DNA of 64,000 nt, taken from Sphaerisporangium flaviroseum. GTDB taxonomy: Bacteria > Actinomycetota > Actinomycetes > Streptosporangiales > Streptosporangiaceae. The position numbers and the translations under genes were made by a program. Of this stretch, positions 1-8,716 are shown piece by piece. How positions within the stretch are numbered: position 1 is the first letter of the stretch; each line of letters opens with the position of its first letter. The notes beneath the pieces are model-generated. The model was not told the DNA's origin. It was given only the letters and a program-made list of their open reading frames with translations, and did no database searches. The stretch covers positions 186,001 to 250,000 of the forward strand of contig NZ_BAAAZR010000038.1 of NCBI RefSeq assembly GCF_039537005.1, read 5' to 3'.

Positions 1-128
1 AGCGGCCGGGACTCACCCGGTTTTTCGTGCTTGCCCCGCTTGTCCGGAATCGGTGGCTCCTGAGGCCGCTCGAACACCGCCTCGGCGCCCGGCGCCTCCT
101 GTGGCACTTCCGATGCGGCAGATGTCAC
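1..128 (-). CDS. partial ORF overlapping the end of lysA, function unknown
   Basis: A GTG at 126-128 (minus strand) overlaps the lysA stop in a GTGA arrangement, and the frame stays open to the left edge, giving 42 residues. A purine-rich GAGGGGGCAAGAG stretch inside the lysA end could be its ribosome site. The visible N-terminus is polar and Pro/Glu-rich (starts VTSAASEVPQEAPG) with no recognisable domain. In actinomycetes homoserine dehydrogenase often follows lysA, but this N-terminus does not look like its Rossmann start; a later start outside the window is possible. Translational coupling to lysA is the main support. Confidence 0.4.
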   Translation of the reverse strand, partial: MTSAASEVPQEAPGAEAVFERPQEPPIPDKRGKHEKPGESRP

Positions 129-1507
129 TCTTGCCCCCTCAACAGGTCGTCCTCGGTCTCCCTGTGCACGATGACGCGGGACACACCGTCCCGCACCGCC
201 ACCACCGCGGGCTTCGGCAGGTAGTTGTAGTTGTGCGCCAGCGACCGGCAGTAGGCGCCGGTGGCGGGGACCACGAGCAGGTCGCCCGCGGCGATGTCGC
301 CGGGCAGCCAGACGTCGCGGACCACGATGTCACCGCTCTCGCAGTGCTTGCCGACCACGCGCGACAGGGCGGGCGTGGCGTCGCTGGACCGGGACGCCAG
401 CACGCAGGTGTAGTCGGCCCCGTACAGAGCGGTGCGGAGGTTGTCGCTCATGCCGCCGTCGACGCTGACGTACGACCGCAGGCCCTCGACGTCCTTGACC
501 GTGCCGACCTCGTACACCGTCACGCCGCCGGGACCGGAGATGGCCCGTCCCGGCTCGACGGTGAGCCGGGGGACCGGGAGGCCGGCGTCCTCGCAGACCC
601 TGGAGACGATCTCGCGCAGGCTGTCGGCGATCACCTTGATGTCGGGCGCGTCGTCGCCTTCGACGTAGGCGATGCCGTACCCGCCGCCGAGGTCGAGCTC
701 GGGCAGGAAGACGCCGTGCTCCTGCTTGATTTGCGTCAGCAGCACGGCCAGGCGCCGCGCGGCCACCTCGAAGCCCGCCGTGTCGAAGATCTGGGAGCCG
801 ATGTGGGAGTGCAGGCCGACGAGCTCAAGCTGCGGCATGGCCAGCACCCGGCGCGCGGCCTCGGCCGCGGCGCCGCTGTTGAGCGACAGGCCGAACTTCT
901 GGTCGTCGTGGGCCGTGGCGATGAACTCGTGCGTATGCGCCTCGACGCCGGTGGTCACACGGATCTGGATCTTGGGACGCACTCCCAGCTCGCCGGCGAG
1001 GTAGCCGACGCGGGCGATCTCGTCGAAGGAGTCGACGACGATGTGGCCCACTCCGACCCGAAGGGCCCTCTCGAGCTCGGCGTACGACTTGTTGTTGCCG
1101 TGGAGCGCGATGCGAGCGGGCGGGAAGCCGACGCTCAGCGCCACGGCGAGCTCGCCGCCGCTGCAGACGTCGAGGCCGAGTCCCTCCTGGTCGACCCAGC
1201 GCGCGACCTCCTTGCACAAGAACGCCTTGCCCGCGTAGTAGACGTCGTCGCCGGGGAAGGCGGCCTTGTAGTCGCGGCAGCGGGACCGGAAATCGTCCTC
1301 GTCGACCACGTACAGCGGCGTGCCGTACTCTCGGGCGAGATCGCGGACGTCCACGCCGGCGATCGTGATCGCTCCATCCACGCGGCCGGTCGATCGCGGC
1401 CAGATGGTGGGGACGAGCGTGTTGAGGTCTGCGGGGGCCTGCGGAGGGCGCTCCTCATGCGGGACATCCGCGTGCCGGTCACCGGCAGGATGGGCGAATC
1501 GACTCAC
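125..1507 (-). CDS. lysA: diaminopimelate decarboxylase LysA
   Basis: Decarboxylates meso-diaminopimelate to L-lysine, the last step of the DAP lysine pathway; cytosolic PLP enzyme of fold type III. Seen: PLP-lysine motif YYAGKAF near residue 94, HSHIGSQ, the glycine loop LGGGYGIAY, EPGR, and the CESGD motif holding the active-site Cys. About 460 residues, normal for actinobacterial LysA. The GTG at 1507 is preferred over the upstream ATG at 1555 because the protein then starts VSRFAHPAGDRHADV, the usual actinomycete N-terminus. It lies downstream of the DALR-domain gene and its stop overlaps the start of a partial downstream gene. Confidence 0.95.
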   Translation of the reverse strand: MSRFAHPAGDRHADVPHEERPPQAPADLNTLVPTIWPRSTGRVDGAITIAGVDVRDLAREYGTPLYVVDEDDFRSRCRDYKAAFPGDDVYYAGKAFLCKEVARWVDQEGLGLDVCSGGELAVALSVGFPPARIALHGNNKSYAELERALRVGVGHIVVDSFDEIARVGYLAGELGVRPKIQIRVTTGVEAHTHEFIATAHDDQKFGLSLNSGAAAEAARRVLAMPQLELVGLHSHIGSQIFDTAGFEVAARRLAVLLTQIKQEHGVFLPELDLGGGYGIAYVEGDDAPDIKVIADSLREIVSRVCEDAGLPVPRLTVEPGRAISGPGGVTVYEVGTVKDVEGLRSYVSVDGGMSDNLRTALYGADYTCVLASRSSDATPALSRVVGKHCESGDIVVRDVWLPGDIAAGDLLVVPATGAYCRSLAHNYNYLPKPAVVAVRDGVSRVIVHRETEDDLLRGQE

Positions 1508-1634
1508 CCGAACGAGGCTATCCGACCCCGTGATCCCCCCGCGCCCGATGCCCAACCTGCGAGACGGCAGTATGGAAGATCTCCAGAGCTTGATGCCGCC
1601 AGGCGTGCCATTTCCGGCTTATTGCCCGATTTAG

Positions 1635-2531
1635 TCATATTTTGTCGGGTGGGGTCTGTCCCAGCGCTGTCAGGCCCTCGGCGAGGACCTTGCGTACGGC
1701 CCGCGCCATGCGGAGCCGGGCGGCGTGCGCCGCTGAGGGCGGCTCGTCCCCCTTGGGGATCGCGGGGGCGTGCTCGAAGGCGTCGTGGTAGGCCTCGGCG
1801 AGCCGCTCCAGGTACGCCGGCCAGCCGGGATCGCGCCCGGCCCGCCTGCTCGGCAGCTCGGCCAGCAGCCTCAGGACCGCCCGGTCGTACGGGCCGCCGA
1901 GCAACTCGGGCCGGAACCCCCTGTCTTCCCCGGGCACCCCCGCCCCTTCCTCGGGCAGCCCCACCCCTTCGCCGGGCACCCCCGCCCCTTCGCCGAGCAC
2001 CCCCACCCCTTCCTCGGGTGGCCCGGGCGGGCCGGTACGGCACCCCCACTCCGCACCCATGCCAAGGTCGCGGGCCCATCCCTGGACCCATCCCGCCCGC
2101 ACGTAGGCGTACCGCACGACGAACCCGGGATTCCTCCACGTACGCGGCGCATCAGGCCAGACCGACTCCATCCGCCCCGGAGACACCGCACTCCCGGACA
2201 CCGCACTCCCGGACACCGCGCCTTCGGGCGGCCCGGCGGGCTCGGTCAGGATCTCGCGGACGATCTCGCCGGGCTCGGCCACCTCGATCACCAGGAAACC
2301 GTTCGGGCGCACGTGGACCGTCCGCACTCCCGGCACGGCGCGCACCCGCGCCGCCAGGTCCTCGGCCGCCTCCCGCACGGGCGCGGTCCCGGGGCCCCTC
2401 ACAGCCGCGCGCCCGGTTCCGCCCGCCCGCCGCAGCGCGGCCGGCGACACGTACACCGCCTCCCTCTGCCACGACCCTTCGGGGACGGGCGGCGAACCGA
2501 GGACGTCCCGCAGCGCGTCCACGACCCTCAC
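1635..2531 (-). CDS. nrtL: ArgS-related DALR anticodon-binding protein (NrtL type)
   Basis: 298 residues. The C-terminal ~110 residues resemble the DALR anticodon-binding domain of arginyl-tRNA synthetase (RAVLRLLAELP, then RLAEAYHDAFE, and a closing helix ending LGQTPPDKI). There is no HIGH or KMSKS catalytic domain, so it cannot be a full synthetase. Such ArgS-related proteins sit directly upstream of lysA in many actinomycetes, as here; the role is unknown, perhaps tRNA binding. The middle holds a Gly/Glu/Pro-rich tract of four 7-residue repeats and a duplicated Ser-Gly-Ser-Ala-Val segment, probably a disordered linker. Family assignment rests on the C-terminal pattern and the context. Confidence 0.75.
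   Translation of the reverse strand: MRVVDALRDVLGSPPVPEGSWQREAVYVSPAALRRAGGTGRAAVRGPGTAPVREAAEDLAARVRAVPGVRTVHVRPNGFLVIEVAEPGEIVREILTEPAGPPEGAVSGSAVSGSAVSPGRMESVWPDAPRTWRNPGFVVRYAYVRAGWVQGWARDLGMGAEWGCRTGPPGPPEEGVGVLGEGAGVPGEGVGLPEEGAGVPGEDRGFRPELLGGPYDRAVLRLLAELPSRRAGRDPGWPAYLERLAEAYHDAFEHAPAIPKGDEPPSAAHAARLRMARAVRKVLAEGLTALGQTPPDKI
1930..2013. repeat. four tandem 21-bp units inside nrtL
   Basis: Units start at 1930, 1951, 1972 and 1993, each like CCGGGCACCCCCGCCCCTTC plus one base, with few differences. They encode four heptads of the type EGAGVPG in the linker of the DALR protein. The unit is a multiple of three, so copy changes keep the frame. Confidence 0.85.
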
Positions 2532-2759
2532 CTCGGCACCCCCGCAACGCGTCCAGAACCACCTGCCGTACTCGCGACGCCGCCACGACCAGCACTACCC
2601 CGCCAGGGAGATGTCTGCACGACGAAGACCGCGGCCTCGTACCCAGCCTGGAAGACCGCGATCTCGTACCCTCTCATATCGGCCGGGCGGCATGAACGTG
2701 GACTGGTCGGCGAGAAATGTCCGCCTCCGCGCGATCATGACCGGGGACAGACGAGGTGG

Positions 2760-3161
2760 CTAGGTGCCGGTACGGGGATGAGTCTGCCCCTGCTTCGCGA
2801 ACCGGTCCTGCGCGTCAAGTACGTCTTCCGCGTAACGCGCGGCCCACGCGCCCATCGCCCGCATTGGGACGAGCAGCGCGCTACCAGCCTCCGTCAGCGC
2901 GTAGTCCACGCGAGGCGGTGCCTCTGCGTACGCCCGGCGCTCGACCAGGCCGTTGTACTCCAAGCGCCGCAGTGCCTCGTTGAGGACCTTGGGACTGATC
3001 CCGCCGATTCGGGTGACCAGCGCTCGCGGCCGCATAGGACCAGTCTTGCCGAGCGTGTACACCACGACACTGTCCCAGCGGTTCGCAAGCACCTCGAACG
3101 CGACGCGCGCTTGACAGTCGGATGTGTACGCAAGCTCCGACAGGCCGGGGAGCTTCTCCAT
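2760..3161 (-). CDS. HxlR-family winged-helix transcriptional regulator
   Basis: 133 residues with the HxlR pattern: an early Cys (DCQARVAFEVLANRW, Cys16), helix-turn-helix around residues 40-75 with GISPKVLNEALRRLEYNGLV, and the wing RVDYALTEAG. HxlR proteins are DNA-binding regulators, several of which sense oxidants or electrophiles through an N-terminal Cys. The start has a good ribosome site (GAGGAC). It is divergent from the NADP/F420-reductase-like gene, with a near-perfect 26-bp palindrome in between, so it most likely controls that gene and itself. Confidence 0.9.
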   Translation of the reverse strand: MEKLPGLSELAYTSDCQARVAFEVLANRWDSVVVYTLGKTGPMRPRALVTRIGGISPKVLNEALRRLEYNGLVERRAYAEAPPRVDYALTEAGSALLVPMRAMGAWAARYAEDVLDAQDRFAKQGQTHPRTGT

Positions 3162-3180
3162 GTCCTCATCCTGCCCGATC

Positions 3181-3206
3181 TGATGGACACCGCGCGGTGT
3201 GCATCA
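3181..3206. promoter_or_regulatory. 26-bp palindrome between HxlR gene and reductase gene
   Basis: A perfect 14-bp core ACACCGCGCGGTGT (3187-3200) is extended by TGATG on the left and CATCA on the right, with one mismatched pair. A second, wider inverted repeat GTGTTCC (3229-3235) / GGAACAC (3251-3257) follows. Position in the divergent intergenic region suggests an HxlR operator (inference). Confidence 0.6.
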
Positions 3207-3294
3207 GCCCGCCTAACGTCACGAACCGGTGTTCCATCTCGGATCACCTCGGAACACGCCGGATCGCTGACGATTCGGGGACAGGAGTTACATC

Positions 3295-3945
3295 ATGCGC
3301 ATCGGCATCCTCGGCACGGGCACGATGGCCACGACGCTGGGCGGCGCGTGGGTTCGCGCGGGGCACGACGTCCTCGTCGGTGGACGCAACCGGGCAGCGG
3401 CTGCAGCGACCGCGGCCCGCATCGGTGCTGCCAGGCACGGAAGCCTCGCGGACGGGGCGACTCACGGCGATATCGTCCTCGCGGCGGTCCCGGCGGACGT
3501 GGCACCCGAGTTGGTCAAGGGGCTCGCCGACATCCTCACCGGGCGGACGGTGATCGACTGCACGAACCCCATCGTGCCAACCGACGACGGCTTGGTGCTG
3601 TCGACAGGCGGCGTGACGTCGATCGCCCAGCGGATGGCGAACGCCGCACCGGGCGCCCATGTGGCCAAGGCGTTCAACCTGTGCCACGAAAGCATCTGGA
3701 CGCTGCCACTGCCGGTGTTCGAGGGTGCCCCGCTGGCCGTGCCGTTCTGCGGTGACGACCCAAGGAGCCTCGATCAGGTCGCTGCACTGATCACGTCGAT
3801 GGGCTGCACGCCCGTGCCCTGCGGCGGGCTGTCTCGCGCGGTCTACGTCGAGGCGACGGCGGCGTTCGCGATCGGGGTGTGGTGGTCTGGAGCGGAGGCG
3901 CGGTTCGCCTTCCCGACACCGGCGCAGGCCCCGCAGAATCCCTAG
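3295..3945 (+). CDS. NADPH:F420 oxidoreductase-like NAD(P)-binding protein
   Basis: 216 residues. The N-terminal Rossmann motif GILGTGTMATTLGGAW is followed by VGGRN, the usual NADP-binding pattern of the COG2085 family (F420-dependent NADP reductases and relatives). The mid-section CTNPIVP and AKAFN motifs are typical of the same family. Partners would be NADP(H) and possibly coenzyme F420 in the cytosol; the real substrate is unknown. It faces an HxlR regulator, suggesting induction by electrophiles or oxidants. ATG at 3295 follows ACAGGAGT. Confidence 0.8.
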   Translation: MRIGILGTGTMATTLGGAWVRAGHDVLVGGRNRAAAAATAARIGAARHGSLADGATHGDIVLAAVPADVAPELVKGLADILTGRTVIDCTNPIVPTDDGLVLSTGGVTSIAQRMANAAPGAHVAKAFNLCHESIWTLPLPVFEGAPLAVPFCGDDPRSLDQVAALITSMGCTPVPCGGLSRAVYVEATAAFAIGVWWSGAEARFAFPTPAQAPQNP

Positions 3946-4023
3946 CACCGCAAAGATCCTTAAGGGGTTCAGTCGATCACTCGGCGTGATCGCTGGTTCT
4001 GGCCGGTCAGCAGGACCGAGTCC

Positions 4024-4260
4024 TGGGTGCGGTCGCGGGTGGTCGCCTGTGCCACCAGCGCACCCCCGGACGGGGAAGCGGCATGGACCCACACCTTGAT
4101 CGCGCAGCAGTTGACTGATGTGGGCATCTCCCCCTCCCCGGTCGGGCGGATCCTCACCGAGGCCGACCTGGCCGGGGCATCGCCGGTTCAAGGTCACCTA
4201 CACCCCCATACATGCGAGAACCCAACCCCTCAGGGATCTGTGCGGCGCGGCGCTAGATAC
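4024..4260 (+). pseudogene. decayed IS630-type transposase fragment
   Basis: This is the only content seen in the 418-bp stretch 3946-4363. One frame reads AWTHTLIAQQLTDVGISPSP followed by VGRILTEADL, which resembles the second helix-turn-helix of IS630 transposases (WT..LLA..L...GIS.S.V.RIL...L). The next expected segment appears in another frame (GHRRFKVTYTP), implying a frameshift near 4170. No DDE catalytic motifs and no terminal inverted repeats are visible. Assignment is by pattern only. Confidence 0.4.
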
Positions 4261-4363
4261 AGCCGCAAACCACGCTATCCCTCCGACCTGGTCGGTAAGC
4301 GGCATGCAAGTCGGGTTCCAGCAGGGCATCACACACTTCCCGCATAACACAGGAGGTGTGACC

Positions 4364-5701
4364 ATGCATCGATCATTGCGGGTGGCAGTGGCGGCGGTGG
4401 CAGTGGCCCTGCCCGCCATCACGGTTTCGCAGGCGAACGCGTCGGCCCAGGTTGCCGAGACAGCCCCGCACAAGGCGGCGGTCGGCACACGATTAGCGGC
4501 CCGGACCGATCCGGCGGTCCAGTTGATCTCGCTGGAGTACAGCGCGACGGTCAGGGTGCCCAAAGCAGCGCCGAAACGGGCGTTCACCGCCTTGTTCGCC
4601 AAGGCCGCGCGGCACGCCAAGGCAGGTCGCATTCCCGCCGATCACCAGAGCCAGGTCAAGTGGGTTCTTCGTACGGCCAGAGCGCACATCGATCGCTATC
4701 TCGCGCCGGCCCGGCCGCAGCGGTCGGCAAAGGTGGTCACCGGAGCATGGTGCACAGGGTGGTGGGTGACTCCGGACGGGTACATGGTCACCGGCTCGCA
4801 CTGCGTAGGCAAGAGCAAGGCCCAACTGCGTACGAGCTTCGCCGCGAACGCCCTGCCTAAGATCAACTCTGCGGACGTCAACGGCTTCCTGAAGTCCATC
4901 ATGAAGGTCGCCCAGCCCGATGACGAGCTGGTCAAGTTGGCGGGCACGGTGTTCGCCCGGTTCAACGCCGACAAGATGCGCGTGACCGGCCTCAAGCGGT
5001 ATCTCAGCGTCGTCTCGGCCGTTCCCGGCGGCGGCATGGACAAGACGGCCAAGGTAACGCCCGTCGCTCTGGTCGCCAGGGGCCGGGATTACCCGGGAGT
5101 GGACTTCGCCCTGCTGAAGATGAAGGGCGCGCGGAACCTTCCCACGGTGCCCCTTGGCCAGGACACCGACGTCCGGGTGGGCGACGTCCTCTACATCAAC
5201 GGGTTCCCGGGACTGGTCACCAACAGCCCGGTCTTCAACCCGCGGTCGAAGCTGTACCCCGCGCTGACCGAAGGCGCCTACAACGCCAAGCGGACCACCA
5301 TCCTCGGTGTGCCGTACATCCAGGCTCAGGCGCCGTCGTACGGTGGCAACTCAGGCGGACCGGTGTTCAGCGAGAACGGCAAGGTCATCGGGACGCTGAT
5401 CGCGGGATCCGTCGACCCGATCACGGGGGACAGCGCCGAGAACCACAGCTTCATCCTTCCCGTGAGCATCATCAAGAAGAGGCTCGCCGCCGCCCGGGTC
5501 ACCGCTTCCGAGTCGTCCACCACCCGGGTGTACAACTCCGCGCTCGACGACTTCTTCGCCTACCGCTACAGGGCCGCGCTGCCGAAGTTCCGTAAGGTGC
5601 GTGCGCTCTATCCCGCGCATCCCTACGTGGCCACCTACATCAACGACACGCGGAAGGCCATCGCCGCGGGCAAGGACAGGACGCCGAAGGCCAAAGCCTG
5701 A
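4364..5701 (+). CDS. secreted trypsin-like serine protease
   Basis: 445 residues. A strong AGGAGGT at 4351 sets the ATG at 4364; the frame is open further upstream but without signals. The N-terminus is a Sec signal peptide (MHRSLRVAVAAVAVALPAIT, cleavage likely after QANA). The catalytic triad is visible: His in TGSHCVG, Asp in VDFALLKMKG, Ser in GGNSGGPVF. Cys residues at CTGWW and SHCVG probably pair. The chymotrypsin-fold domain ends near residue 390 and is followed by a ~60-residue helical tail resembling a single TPR-like repeat. Substrate unknown; exported to the cell surface or medium. Confidence 0.85.
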   Translation: MHRSLRVAVAAVAVALPAITVSQANASAQVAETAPHKAAVGTRLAARTDPAVQLISLEYSATVRVPKAAPKRAFTALFAKAARHAKAGRIPADHQSQVKWVLRTARAHIDRYLAPARPQRSAKVVTGAWCTGWWVTPDGYMVTGSHCVGKSKAQLRTSFAANALPKINSADVNGFLKSIMKVAQPDDELVKLAGTVFARFNADKMRVTGLKRYLSVVSAVPGGGMDKTAKVTPVALVARGRDYPGVDFALLKMKGARNLPTVPLGQDTDVRVGDVLYINGFPGLVTNSPVFNPRSKLYPALTEGAYNAKRTTILGVPYIQAQAPSYGGNSGGPVFSENGKVIGTLIAGSVDPITGDSAENHSFILPVSIIKKRLAAARVTASESSTTRVYNSALDDFFAYRYRAALPKFRKVRALYPAHPYVATYINDTRKAIAAGKDRTPKAKA

Positions 5702-5751
5702 TCAAGGGCGAAGGGCCGGTGAACGCCGTTTTCGTGGGTAGTCAGGAGGAC

Positions 5752-6642
5752 ATGTCTCCCACGGTCGCGGTCATCGCGCATAGCAAGAAGACGTTCGGCG
5801 GCGGGCTGGACAAGCTCCGCATCCTCATCGCCGAGCAGGACGTCGGCAAGCTGCTGTGGCACGAGGTGCCCAAGAGCAAGAAGGCGCCCAAGCAGGTACG
5901 CAAGGCGTTGAAGGAGGGGGCCGAGCTGGTCTTGGTCTGGGGCGGCGACGGCATGGTCCAGCGCTGCGCCGACGCCCTGGCCGGGTCGGGGGTCCCGATG
6001 GCCGTCCTCCCGGCGGGGACGGCCAACCTGTTCGCCGCCAACCTGGACATTCCGCAGGACCTCGACGAGGCCGTGCGGATCGGCTTCCACGGCGTGCGGA
6101 AGAAGCTGGACCTGGGCATGCTCAACGGCGAGCACTTCGCGGTGATGGCGGGGGCCGGGTTCGAGGCCGAGATGATCGCCGACGCCGACCGGGGCTCCAA
6201 ACAGCGGCTCGGCCGCCTGGCCTATTTCGGAACGGCGGTACGGCACGTCGGCGGGCCCCTCGTGCCGATGAAGATCAAGGTCGACGGCGCGTCGTGGTTC
6301 GACGGAGAGGCGAGTTGCCTGCTGCTCGGCAACGTCGGCACGATCACCGGCGGCATCGAGGCCTTCGACGACGCCCGGCCCGACGACGGCTGGCTGGAGG
6401 TCGGGGTCTCCACCGCCCAGGGGCCGGTCCAGTGGGCTCGTGTGATCGGCAGGATGGCCACGGGCCGCTCCGAGGACTCCCCCTTCGTCCGCATAACCCG
6501 GGCCAGGAAGATCACCGCCACCTTCGGCAGCTCGCTGACCTACGAACTCGACGGCGGCGACCGCGACCCCACCTCCAAGATCAAGGCCCGGGTCGTCCCT
6601 GGCGCCCTGACGGTCTGCGTCCCCGGCCCGGGCACCGCGTAG
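5752..6642 (+). CDS. diacylglycerol-kinase-family lipid kinase
   Basis: About 296 residues of the DagK/LCB5 family, which phosphorylates lipid hydroxyls such as diacylglycerol with ATP. Seen: the nucleotide-binding VWGGDGMVQRC, the PAGTANLFA motif, and GAGFEAEM. The ATG at 5752 gives the usual MSPTVAVIAHS start and lies 2 nt after AGGAGG (a short spacing); a GTG at 5719 in frame is the alternative. It begins only ~50 bp after the protease gene and could be co-transcribed. Confidence 0.88.
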   Translation: MSPTVAVIAHSKKTFGGGLDKLRILIAEQDVGKLLWHEVPKSKKAPKQVRKALKEGAELVLVWGGDGMVQRCADALAGSGVPMAVLPAGTANLFAANLDIPQDLDEAVRIGFHGVRKKLDLGMLNGEHFAVMAGAGFEAEMIADADRGSKQRLGRLAYFGTAVRHVGGPLVPMKIKVDGASWFDGEASCLLLGNVGTITGGIEAFDDARPDDGWLEVGVSTAQGPVQWARVIGRMATGRSEDSPFVRITRARKITATFGSSLTYELDGGDRDPTSKIKARVVPGALTVCVPGPGTA

Positions 6643-6718
6643 GTTCCGGCGCGCCTGCCCATCCGCTGGGAGATCAGAGCCGACATCCACCAAGCCTTCC
6701 TCGGCCTGGCCTGCGCCC

Positions 6719-7939
6719 TCATCTGCCGGCGCCGCCTCGCCTCATCGCGTCAGGAGTTCTCAGCCCTAGGACGAACATCGCGGCGCCTGCGGCGGCCAGG
6801 ACCGCGATGGTGGCGAAGACCGGGCGCGAACCGGCGACCTGCAGCGCAGGCCCGGCGGCTACGGAACCGATGAATCCAGCCAGGTTCTCGGTGGTGGTCA
6901 CCGCGGCCAGGACGTGCGGTCTCCGGTCGGGCGGCGTACGCAGCGTGAAACGCGTGATGAAGGTCGCCGCGAGGACCGGCGTGGCCAGCCCGGTGAGAAA
7001 CAACCCGACGGCTACAACGACCGGTCGCTCAACGAGCAGCAGCCACAGCGGCACACTCAGGAGCACCGCCGCCGCGGTCAGGGCAGTGGTGCCCATCCGG
7101 CTCAGCGCGGTGACCGCGAGCAGGCTGCCGAGCGCGAGGCCGGCACCGTTTGCCGCGATGAGCAGGCCCAACGTGCGGGGGTTGCCGCCGAGGTCGTGCA
7201 GGACCAGCACCGGTAGGCAGAGGAAGATGGCGGGGATCGTGAGCGTTACCAGGACCAGCGCGACGCCGAACAGACGCAGCGTGGGGTCGCTCAGCACCTG
7301 ACGGTAGCCGCCGCCTTTCGCAGGATGCGTCTCCGAGCCCGTCGCGGGACCCTTCTCTGGCGATCGCACGAAGGCGAGCACGATCAGGAACGATACGAAA
7401 TACGTCCCGGCATCGATCCAGAGGACCTCCGCCGGGCCGAGCAACGCGATCAGGACGCCACCGACGGCGGGCCCTGCGAGCGCGGCGATCCTGGTCGCCC
7501 CGTCGATAAGGCTGTTGGCACGGCCGACGAGGTTCTCGTCGGTGCCCCGCATGGGGCCCAGCAACTCGGGCACGATCAAACGCTGAGAAGAGACGTACGG
7601 CGTGGTGAACGCGCCGAGTCCGAACGACACCGCGAGCAGGATCGGTAGGTTCAGACCGCCGGCCAGGTGCAGCAGCGGGATCGACGCCATCAGCGGCACG
7701 CGGGCCGCGTCGCCGATCAGCATGGTTCGCCGCGCGCCGAGCCAGGCGACCAGCTTGCCGCTGGACAGCCCCACGATCACCACGCCCACAAACTCGACGG
7801 TCAGGACAAGGCTCATCTTCACCGGCGAGCCGGTGGTGACCAGCACGAACCACGGCAATGCCAGCAGGGTGAGCCAGGACCCGAATGTGGACAGCAGCTT
7901 CGCGGTGAACAGGGCGAGCAGGCCCGGCGTGCACAGCAT
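6719..7939 (-). CDS. MFS transporter
   Basis: About 406 residues with roughly twelve hydrophobic segments; starts MLCTPGLLALFTAKLLSTFG and has the MFS loop motif SGKLVAWLGARRTMLIGD after TM2. Likely a drug or metabolite exporter of the MFS_3/EntS-like kind in the plasma membrane; substrate unknown. The ATG at 7939 overlaps the stop of the ArsR gene by one base (TGATG), so the two are translationally coupled. A longer frame upstream is out of phase with the regulator and rejected. Confidence 0.88.
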   Translation of the reverse strand: MLCTPGLLALFTAKLLSTFGSWLTLLALPWFVLVTTGSPVKMSLVLTVEFVGVVIVGLSSGKLVAWLGARRTMLIGDAARVPLMASIPLLHLAGGLNLPILLAVSFGLGAFTTPYVSSQRLIVPELLGPMRGTDENLVGRANSLIDGATRIAALAGPAVGGVLIALLGPAEVLWIDAGTYFVSFLIVLAFVRSPEKGPATGSETHPAKGGGYRQVLSDPTLRLFGVALVLVTLTIPAIFLCLPVLVLHDLGGNPRTLGLLIAANGAGLALGSLLAVTALSRMGTTALTAAAVLLSVPLWLLLVERPVVVAVGLFLTGLATPVLAATFITRFTLRTPPDRRPHVLAAVTTTENLAGFIGSVAAGPALQVAGSRPVFATIAVLAAAGAAMFVLGLRTPDAMRRGGAGR

Positions 7940-8514
7940 CAGCTCGGGCCGTCGTAGGTGGGTACGGCGTAGGCGAAGAACGCGACTTGGCGGGCACCCT
8001 CCTTGCGGGGGCGGTCGGCATTCGTGTACTCGGCGATGACGGCTCTGATCCGCTCGGTCACCTCGGTGAGTTCGGCGACATCGAGGTAGCCCATGTCCTC
8101 GCCGATCCAGGCCGCCTCCTGCCACGTGACGTCGAACTCGTCCTCATGACGCTGGAACTCGTCGAGCGCGGCCAGCCGCCGGGCGATGAACTGCTCCCGA
8201 AGCGCCCGGGAAGCGGTGGCGAACTCCGGCGAGCCGTCCCCGGTCGCGGTCCAGGTGATCCCCCGGCTGGTGGCCTGCCACGGCCGCTCCCGGCCATGCG
8301 CCAGATCGACGGCCGGCTCTACAAGTCCCCATTTCACCAACTGGCCGACGTGATAGCTGACGGATGCGGTCGACTCGCCGGTCAGGTCGGCCAGCCTCCT
8401 GCCGGTTGCCGGACCATCCACGGTCAGCAATTCGAGCAACTTGAGCCGGATCGGATGGGCGAGCGCGCGCAAGGCCCGCGGGTCGGTGATCTGCTTCCGA
8501 GACTGGGATGGCAT
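7939..8514 (-). CDS. ArsR-family helix-turn-helix regulator
   Basis: 191 residues. Winged-helix ArsR-like N-terminus (ALRALAHPIRLKLLELL, then SVSYHVGQLVKWGLVE) with a ~100-residue C-terminal extension typical of ArsR/DUF-type regulators that control MFS exporters. No metal-binding CxC motif is seen, so the ligand is probably organic. First gene of a two-gene operon with the MFS transporter; perfect palindromes lie immediately upstream of the ATG, indicating autoregulation. Confidence 0.9.
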   Translation of the reverse strand: MPSQSRKQITDPRALRALAHPIRLKLLELLTVDGPATGRRLADLTGESTASVSYHVGQLVKWGLVEPAVDLAHGRERPWQATSRGITWTATGDGSPEFATASRALREQFIARRLAALDEFQRHEDEFDVTWQEAAWIGEDMGYLDVAELTEVTERIRAVIAEYTNADRPRKEGARQVAFFAYAVPTYDGPS

Positions 8515-8518
8515 CTAG

Positions 8519-8546
8519 CCAAGATATCTTGGCCAAGAAGTGTTGG
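8519..8546. promoter_or_regulatory. paired palindromic operator for the ArsR gene
   Basis: CCAAGATATCTTGG (8519-8532) is a perfect 14-bp palindrome and is followed without gap by CCAAGAAGTGTTGG (8533-8546), a related but imperfect copy. They begin 5 bp upstream of the ArsR start codon. Binding by the ArsR protein is inferred. Confidence 0.7.
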
Positions 8547-8716
8547 TCAACGCCATGATGCTGACACGGCCCGAGCGAAGCGAGGCCCATATCCCGGTGG
8601 ACGCGGGCTCGCGCGGACGGGCCGTTCACCTTTGTCACCGTGCGTGTGAGAGTGCGATGGAGCGGAGGAAGCCCCGAGTTCACGCCGGAAACCCATGTGC
8701 GCACTTGTGTCGGTAG

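Noticed and set aside
53..2695. 880-codon plus-strand open frame over lysA and nrtL
   Set aside because: Antisense shadow with no domain or ribosome site; the minus-strand genes are well supported.
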